A stretch of 64,000 nt of DNA from Prorocentrum cordatum (Eukaryota; Sar; Dinophyceae; Prorocentrales; Prorocentraceae), in contig CAUYUJ010000947.1 in assembly GCA_963575745.1 (NCBI GenBank), positions 65,001 to 129,000 on the forward strand, in the 5' to 3' direction. The position numbers and the translations under genes are program-made. Below are positions 55,892-64,000 of this stretch, in pieces. Numbering within the stretch: the stretch's first letter is position 1; every line of letters starts with the position of its first letter. Below the pieces are notes generated by a model. That model ran no database searches and was not told where the DNA came from. It was given only the letters and a program-made list of their open reading frames with translations.

Positions 55892-57312
55892 TCGCACGCT
55901 CGCACGCGCACACACACAATCACACACACGCAGACGCAGACGCAGACGCAGACGCACACGCACACGCGCACGCGCACGCCTTCGCGCACACGCACACGCA
56001 CGCGCACACGCACACGCACACGCACTTGCACGCACGAATGCACCGCACGAACGCACGCGCACACACAAACACACACACACACACACATTCACACTCACAG
56101 CACACAACCATACACAACACACAACGCACAACACACAACACACACACAGCACGCACACAAACACACAATACACATATACCAGCTTTTCCTACAGCGGACG
56201 AGTGGCGTCACTGCGGAGATAGCAAACACAAGACACTTTTAGCGTCAATTCGGCTTAGCTTTGCAGGAGGGAGGTACACTGGGCGAGTCGCCATGCAACA
56301 CAGACAAACACATACAAACACACACACACACACACGCGTTCACCCACACAAACACATACACACACTTACACACACACACTTACACTTACACACACACACA
56401 CACTTCTTGGCGTCGCGGCCACGCGCACATCGGCGCGCCGTAGAAAGCCGAGCAAACAGGCGCGCGCGGCTGGGTGCACACGCACACAAACTCACTCTCA
56501 CACACCCATACACATACTTTCATGTTTTGTCACCGCGGCCCTACGCGCAACGACGGGGCGGAGGAAGTCTGGAACAACGGTCGCGCGCGCACGCGCGCAC
56601 CGAAGCGCCCGGACCCTCAGAGACCGTCGAAGGTCTCGGAGCAGCCTTCGCCACAACCCCCCTTACACACAGACACGCACACATACACACGCACACATAC
56701 ACACAAACACACACACACACATACATACACACGCACGCCCACACACAACACACACACAAACGCTCCAACACACACACGCACACACACATACACGCACACT
56801 AGATAGAATACACCATTTTCGATCGTTGCTGCTCGCCAGAGCCGCGCGCATACGCAAAGGGAAAATGGCCGGCCCCTCACGGGTGGCCGGGCTGCGGCTG
56901 GGCAGGCAGCGGGCAGCGGCCGCGGGGGCGGCGGCCGCGGGGGCCGCGGAGGCAGGGGCGAAGCAGCGGCACACACAAACACACACGCACACACGCACAA
57001 CACACGCACAACACACACGCAACACACACACACTCACACATGCACACACAACACACACACACGCACAGCACACAACAAACACGCATGCACACAAACACGC
57101 ACACACGCACACACGTACACACGTACACACACACACGCACGCACGCACACACATACACACACGCACACACTTAAACACAACACACACGCACAACACACAC
57201 GCACAACACACACGCACAACAAACACCCGCACACAAGCACGCACGCACGCACGCGCGCACGCACAGACGCACACACGCACACGCACACGCACACACACAC
57301 ACACACATACGG
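55835..57312 (+). repeat. CA/GCA-dominated domain with GC-rich spacers
   Basis: CA arrays at 55840-56180, 56300-56405, 56470-56525, 56665-56805 and 56975-57310, with variants CACG, CGCA, CAGACG and CAACACA. Spacers carry the theme CTTxTxGGCGTCGCGGCCAC then GCGC. A GC-rich spacer at 56850-56980 (AAAATGGCCGGCCCCTC) matches one at 60385-60520. Confidence 0.9.
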
Positions 57313-57339
57313 CGACGGAGAATCGACAACGACAAGACA

Positions 57340-58960
57340 AATGGAATGAGCGCACGGGGCGCATACCCGAAAACCGACCGACCGGCGGTGCCCACAAGCG
57401 ACGAGAGAGGAGCCGCGCATGGGCCTGTGGTGACAGCAGGACAAGAAGAGACCCGCTCGCCGAGGCGGGGGGGTGAAAGGGGAGGACCAGCGACCAAAGA
57501 GAGGTTTCTGACTGGGACGAGCAGCTGGTCGCCAAGAAGCTTGCTCCTGGAGCGGGGCGGAGGGCTGGGGGGAGGGGGGCCGGGACAAGTCCCTAGAGGG
57601 ACCGCGCTTCTGAGAGCTGGGCTCCTCGGCCGCGCCCCAGGGAGCGCCTGTGTGCGCCAACCAGGCGGGAGCATTGACAAGAAAAGCGCTGCGTTGATTC
57701 GCCGTGTAGATGTCTGGGTCCAGCATGGCGGCAGAGAAGGGCCGCCTGTGGAGCGGAGGGGCATCCTCAGCGAGCAAGGCGAAGGCATGACCGACGAGGC
57801 TCATCCGAAAGAACACGGCCGAGGCGTTCGGCGGTGGAGTGCCCGTGGACCCGGCGCTCAGGCGGAGGGCCCCTCGGGCGCAGCGTGTAGGTCGACAGGC
57901 CTTGCCCGGACTTGGGGGCCAGGAGGAGGTCTGGAGCCGATGTAGCTGCGTACCCGCGCTGGCAGATCCACGGCGCTGGGGTGCAGGCGACTGCGAGGGC
58001 CGTGGTGCGCCTGGGGCTGCACTGGGCAAGGAGGGGGGGGGGGCAGCTTCGCGCGGCCGGCAGCGCGCGTAGCAGGGCAGATCCACGGAGGCTTTGGGAA
58101 GCGATGGCGGCCAGCTGAGCGCGCGCCGCGGTCCACCAGGGAGGAATCCACTGGGGAGGCCAGGGCGACGGCCTTGGCACCCTTCAACTTGCCATCGCTC
58201 AGACGTCCATCCCCTGGTGCATGTCTCGGCTTCGTGCTTCTTTTCCTGTTGCGAAATGATCCAGGATGCTCCTCGGCGGTCCTCGCCGAAGAAACATGCA
58301 CACGTCGGAGCAATGCCGAGTCAAGTGTAAGAGGAAGCCGCAACCTGCCGGATTGGGGCCCCTTTGGTTCTGGCGCCCGACAGCGGCCGTTCGCGGGACC
58401 AGGAGGGCCCCATGGCGTGGGGCGGCAAGCGGGGGAGCAGGCGGCGGCAGGGGCGGGCGGGTTCGGGGCCGGGTCTGGTCCAGACGCGCCGACGTGCAAC
58501 ACAGACCTCTCTGTTCTGGGGAGGTGCCTGTCGATGCCGCACTGGTGCGGCCAGGCGTGGCGCTCCGGGAAGAAGCGGCACCGACGGGAGTCGGGTAGCG
58601 GCGGGACAGCGGTGGGTGTGGCGGAGCCGCGGGAGCCTGAGACTGAGTGGTCGGCCAAGAACACCCGCCGCGCTGCGGTAGAAAGGCCACCTTCTGCCTG
58701 TTCTGCGGCTAGGGCGTGGGAAGCAGATGCCGAGCCAAGAAGCGCTGTGCCCACAGGGCGTCCCGGTGGCCGTCCGTGGGGCTTGCTTTGACAAGCAGCT
58801 TGGCGAGGTTGCGCTGCTGCTGGAGCGCAAACCCTCCACTCGTCAAGCCAGTGCGATTCCCAACCGTCCGCGGGAGCGGCCACAAACTCTGGGTGGTTGA
58901 GCCTGGAGTCGAGGTTCAGGGTGGGAGAGCCTGGCGGCGAGGAATTCGCGCCCAAATGTC
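57340..58960 (-). pseudogene. Coding-like island, unknown family
   Basis: Minus-strand pieces in different frames read like protein: LDSRLNHPEFVAAPADGWES then HWLDEWRVCAPAA (58915-58810); EEHPGSFRNRKRSTKPRHAP, DGRLSDGKLKGAKAVALASP, VDSSLVDRGARS (58265-58120); ASAVFFRMSLVGHAFALLAE, MLDPDIYTANQRSAFLVNAP, AWLAHTGAPWGAAEEP (57830-57620). They are separated by frame changes and Pro/Arg-rich stretches. GC-rich third positions favour coding on this strand. It may be a decayed retroelement ORF or several exons. The 799-codon frame that includes the CA arrays is not a gene as a whole. Confidence 0.3.
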
Positions 58961-59114
58961 GGGGTGCCCAGAGCGAGCCCAGGCACCCTGGAGACGTGCC
59001 AGCTCCTGCGGTAAGGCATTGGCGGAGTCGTAGCCGCGGGGGCAGCCTGACGGTGGAACCGTCAGGGCAGACGGCGGGATGAAACAGGCGCCGAAGGGGC
59101 GACAGGACCGTGGC

Positions 59115-60335
<1,221 letters not shown>

Positions 60336-60339
60336 GAGC

Positions 60340-60660
60340 GTTTGCAGTCCAGACTACGCCACTGGCCGAGTGGCAAATTTTCGGGCGCGCGCGCATGCTC
60401 AGCAAGAAAGAATGGCCGGGCCCTCGTGGGGCGGTGCCGAGGCAAGGGGAGCAGCGGCTTCGGGGGCGCCGGCGGCGGGGCGGGGGGCGGCAGCTGGCCG
60501 CGGGGAGGTGCCGGTCCACACAGACACACACACACACTCACACACACACAACACACACACAACACACAACACACAACACACAACACACAACACACAACAC
60601 ACAACACACACACACTTTTAGACGGTCGCGCCCTCGCGGGCAGCGACGAGGCGAAGAACA
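60340..60660 (+). repeat. GC-rich spacer and (CAACA)n within CA domain
   Basis: 60385-60520 is related to 56850-56980 (GAATGGCCGGGCCCTC). CACAACACAACACA at 60545-60612, then a CTTTTAGACGGTCGCGCCCT spacer. Confidence 0.7.
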
Positions 60661-60664
60661 TCAA

Positions 60665-60950
60665 GTGCAGCGGCCAGGGGGCCCCGAGCGCTGGGCTCAG
60701 AGGCGAGCAGGGCCACACTCTTTACGGGCGTGGATGGAGGGAGAAAAGGAGGACGAAACGACCACCAACCGGGGGGCATCCCGCGCGGAGGGCGCAGCAG
60801 ACGACACGACAGCCGGCACGACAAGCAATCCGACAGGCGGGCAATCGACCAGCGTGCACTCAACGAGTGAACGAGTGACAGTCGAAAGCGATGGAGTGGA
60901 CGCAGGTGGAGATGGCAAATGACATGGAGGACGCTCAGACACACACACAC
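60665..60950. other. Unique DNA, no gene recognised
   Basis: Short frames with RRTKRPPTG- or TTAGTTSNPTG-type composition only. Confidence 0.4.
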
Positions 60951-61035
60951 ACTCACAATCATATATATATATATATAGATGCATCTCTTTATCAATATAC
61001 ATTATATATATGTATATATATATATATCTTGTATA
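60935..61035. repeat. (CA)n-(TA)n compound microsatellite
   Basis: ACACACACAC then ATATATATAT and further TATATATGTATATATATA. Confidence 0.9.
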
Positions 61036-61039
61036 TACG

Positions 61040-61885
61040 CACACAGGCGCACTTTTGTCGTCGTGGCCACTCGCGCGTTTGCCCCAACTTCCAGGGCCGA
61101 AGGTCCGCGGCCCGGTCAGCGGAAATGGCGTTCGATTTTCAACCGGCCGGCTTCTCCAACGCAAGCCACGGCCTCTCGATGCCTCGAAAAGTCTCCAGAC
61201 ACCAAAGACGTTTCCAATCACGGCCATTTCAACCCGATGGGGCCGAGAGTCTATCAAGACCTCCAGGAGAGCGGAAATCGTTCACGGTTGAGCGGATCCG
61301 TCTTCGGTCGGCTGCGGCGGCGGAGACTCTCCAGAGCGGTCGAAGACTCGGGCTACGACACGCGCTGACTGCGCCCATGCAGGAGGACGAGGGAGGGGAT
61401 CCTGGAGGGAGGGCGGCCGCAAGGAGCGGAAGGGAAGGGCTGCCATGCAGGAGGGGCGGTTGGTGACAGCCTGGTGCCCAGGGGCTGCGCTCGGATCCCT
61501 GAGGGCCGCCCGGCGGCGAAGCTTCGGCCGCAGTGATAACGAAGCCTCAGACGCTTTCGAGCACAGGGATGTTCGAGTGCTGGCGCGTTCGGGCGTGCGG
61601 GGCTATCACATTGTGATTGTCAGGGCGGCCGTGATGGCGCGTGGATGTTCGGCGTTTCGAGCGCTTGGGTACTGATACGCAGCTGGGTACTTTTTGCACT
61701 GAGCTGCGTGCGATGTATGAGCCTCCAAATGATGTGCGTTATGACGATCTGGGTGCAGGAAATGCTCGGCTAGTGGAGCGTGTAACTGGGGCGTGGAACG
61801 CACGAAAAGTTAGGTGGTGTCGACTGGAGCGTGGGAGGAGCCGATCGAAGTGGAGGAGAGTTGAGCAGAGGACGAGTGCAGGGGA
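61040..61885. other. Unique DNA, no convincing gene
   Basis: A plus frame near 61660-61850 (LRAMYEPPNDVRYDDLGAGN then ARLVERVTGAWNARKVRWCR) is protein-like but isolated, and runs into CCT repeats. Confidence 0.35.
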
Positions 61886-61889
61886 AAAT

Positions 61890-62030
61890 TCCCCCCGCTC
61901 CTCATCCGTCCTCCGTCCTCCGTCCTCCCTCGTCCCCCCGTCCCCCTTCCCCCCCTCCCTCCTCCCTCCTCCCCCCTCCTCCTCCTTCCCTTCCTCCCCC
62001 CCTCCTCTTCCACATTATCTGCAGCCGAAT
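61890..62030 (+). repeat. CCT/CCCT tract
   Basis: CCGTCCTCC, CCCCCTCC and CCTCCTCC units. Confidence 0.9.
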
Positions 62031-62034
62031 CATC

Positions 62035-62164
62035 TCCACCACCATCATCATCACCACCACCATCACCAACCCACCACCAACACCATCATCATCATGATCA
62101 TCATGATCATCATGATCACCATCACCACCACCACCACCACCATCACCATCACCATCACCATCAC

Positions 62165-62217
<53 letters not shown>

Positions 62218-62785
62218 GCATCAGCATCATCATCATCATCATCATCATCAGCATCATCATCATCATAATCATCATCAGGATCACCCTCACCATCGGCATC
62301 ATCATCATCAACACCACCATCAGGATCGTCATAATCATTATCGTCGTCATCATGTTCGTCGCCATCGGCATCATCATCCGCATCATCATTATGAGTATCA
62401 TCATTCTCGTTATCAACATCGTCACCCCCATCACAATCACCATCTACGTCGTCGTCGTCATCATCACGAGTGTCATCATTATCGCAGTCACCATCGTCGA
62501 CAGCATCATCATCACCGTCACCCTTACCATCATCACTATCGCCGTCACCATCACCAGCATCGTCATCATTATCATCATCACTACCACCATCATAACCATC
62601 ATCACAATCATACTCATCACCATCACTATCCATCACCATCATCATAATGATCACCTGCGTCATTATCCGTATCAACATCAGCATCATCATGATCATCATC
62701 AGTATCGGTATTAGCCGCATCATCACCAGCATCATCCGCACGACCAACATTATCAGCACACTCATCATCATCATCACCATCATCA

Positions 62786-62845
<60 letters not shown>

Positions 62846-62846
62846 A
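62035..62846 (+). repeat. (CAT)n/(CAC)n domain, ~0.8 kb
   Basis: CATCATCAT with CACCAT, CATGAT, CGTCAT and CAGCAT variants. Perfect runs at about 62167-62215 and 62785-62845. Poly-His, -Ile, -Asp and -Met frames are artefacts. Confidence 0.97.
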
Positions 62847-62849
62847 TGC

Positions 62850-63285
62850 CTCCTCCCCCTCCTGCCCTCCTCCTCCGTCTCCTCTGCCTCCAACTCCTCC
62901 TCCTCGGCGTCCTCCTCATCCCCTTCCTCCTCCTCTCCATTCCCCTCCTCCTCCTTCTCATCCTCGTCCTCCCCCCCCTCCTCCTCCTCCTCCTCCTCCT
63001 CCTCCTCCTCCTCCTCCTCCTCCTCCTCCTCCTCCTCCTCCTCCTCCTCCTTCCTCTTCCTCCTCCTTCTCCTCCTAGTCTTCTTCTTCTTCGGCCTCCT
63101 CCTCCTCATCCTCCTCGTTTCCCCCTCCTCCTCGTCCCCCTCCTCCGCCCTCCTCCTTCTCCTCCTCCTGTTCCTCTCCTCCTCCTCCCCCCCTCCTCAT
63201 CCTCCTCCTCCTCCTCCCCCTCTTCCTCCCCCTCCTCCGCCTCCTCCTCCTCCTCCTCTCCCTCCACCTCCTCCTGCTCACAGGG
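62850..63285 (+). repeat. (CCT)n domain
   Basis: CTCCTCCTC nearly perfect at 62978-63050, with TTCCTC, CCCCTCC and CTTCTTC variants elsewhere. Confidence 0.97.
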
Positions 63286-63289
63286 TGGC

Positions 63290-63430
63290 GGGCGACGACG
63301 AGCGACGCGACAATCGGGGCCAGAGCCGAGCAGGCGAGCGACCGCTCGCCGGTCGGGCCCCGACCTATGATGGAGGGGTCGGGGCCAACGTCTGTGTCGC
63401 TGGCTTGTTGGGGGGCAGTCGGGGACGCCC
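63290..63430. other. Unique spacer after the CCT domain
   Basis: GC-rich, no motif. It separates the array from the LINE 3' end. Confidence 0.4.
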
Positions 63431-64000
63431 TCACCCCGACAGGCGCAGCGTCACCGAGCCGAAGGCTGAACATTCTCTGCACCCGACAACCCGCCGCCCG
63501 TTGATCCAGAACTTATGGTTGGGGTGGGCGAGTCTGGCCAAACGCGGGATGCATGTGCGAGGCAAAGCGCACGAGGCCGATTTCGAAAATCCCGAGGAAC
63601 CACACTTAGCACATCTATAGGTGCCCCTCCCCTTTTTGCCCGTCCTTTGGAGGGCGCGCCCGCTGCGATCAAACCAACTGCAGTGGGTCGTGCATGCGGC
63701 GGGGAGGGGGGGGGGGGGCTTGCACTTCTGAACATCAGGGAAATGTCTCCAGTTGAACATTTTCCCATGAAGCAGGGTAAACTTGTTGAAATCGGCAACT
63801 GCAGAACTCCTTTGATTCTGAAGCTCCCGGAAGCGAAGATTGCAAAGGGTGCTCCTGGGCTCCGCGTTTTGCAAGACCATCGGCTAGATCATTGCCTACC
63901 GAGGCCCAATGGGGGGCTTCCGGGGTCTCAAGGCACCTGCTCCAAAGTACGCGGCTCTTAATCTTATGCAGGCGGATCACGTCTCGACCTATATCCAGAA
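63431..64000 (-). pseudogene. LINE polyprotein 3' end: RNase H plus zinc domain, partial
   Basis: Minus strand, open at the window edge. The first frame reads VIRLHKIKSRVLW then HWASVGNDLADGLAKRGA (63906-63855), the conserved end of RNase H in which GNDLAD carries a catalytic Asp. It stops at 63735. The second frame, entered by a shift around 63800-63870, reads LHGKMFNWRHFPDVQKC, then TYRCAKCGSSGFSKSASC and HPNHKFWINGRRVVGCRECS, giving two Cys-x2-Cys pairs, and stops at 63431. RNase H followed by a C-terminal Cys-rich zinc domain is the arrangement of many dinoflagellate non-LTR elements. The RT would lie beyond position 64000. The frame change and low-complexity Pro patch mark it as decayed, unless the shift is programmed. 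Confidence 0.7.

Overview
This looks like nuclear DNA of a dinoflagellate, or at least of a large-genome, repeat-bloated protist close to one. Evidence: (i) a decayed Ty1/copia-type element whose Gag carries signatures I associate with dinoflagellate elements (RNTDVPIWRRPE; LEAGEREDDDLRR); (ii) two LINE fragments of the kind common in these genomes (an RT with an ADD box, and an RNase H followed by a C-terminal zinc domain); (iii) short Cys-rich, exon-like islands preceded by polypyrimidine and AG|G acceptors, with possible GC donors; (iv) an 11-base match to the 3' end of the dinoflagellate spliced leader, repeated in both LTRs; (v) very low gene density between kilobase-scale simple repeats. 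No bacterial operon, tRNA, rRNA or CRISPR was seen. Species cannot be assigned.

Layout. 0-4.6 kb: unique DNA with CA, GGA and AT-rich microsatellites and two possible minus-strand exons. 4.6-10.3 kb: one giant AGT/ACT trinucleotide domain that switches strand. 10.3-12.8 kb: a GC-rich irregular minisatellite, CAT repeats, then plain DNA. 13-18.2 kb: a long, AT-richer, minus-strand coding-like tract of unknown family, broken by stops and frameshifts. 18.3-25.1 kb: TCGA-dyad repeats, a foldback element, a short coding fragment, an 11-bp minisatellite, and the first copy of a ~70-bp dispersed minisatellite. 25.2-28.7 kb: an LTR retrotransposon with LTRs, primer binding site, polypurine tract and broken gag-protease, but no recognisable integrase or RT. 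29-36 kb: CCT, ATC, GGA and CA arrays separating exon-like islands. 36.9-37.9 kb: LINE RT remnant. 38-39.5 kb: an 18-bp minisatellite block bounded by identical 20-bp palindromic sequences. 39.9-41.3 kb: a local duplication and a broken membrane-protein-like gene. 42-46.4 kb: composite repeats. 49.2-51.1 kb: a ~90-bp satellite in two subfamilies. 52.4-56 kb: further copies of the dispersed families and a strong hairpin element. 55.8-60.6 kb: CA-dominated DNA around a coding-like island. 61.9-63.3 kb: CCT and CAT arrays. 63.4-64 kb: the RNase H/zinc 3' end of a second LINE, running off the window.

No gene here is confidently intact. The recognisable genes belong to retroelements. The host-like pieces are isolated exon candidates that would need transcripts to join. 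The most interesting material is the set of apparently undescribed repeat families: a ~70-bp minisatellite at five or more loci, at two of them inside the same 0.7-0.8-kb composite unit; a palindrome-bounded 1.5-kb block; a foldback family; and a composite repeat headed by a GCCGACCC-GTCGG palindrome. The non-autonomous LTR element with spliced-leader-like sequence in its LTRs is also notable.
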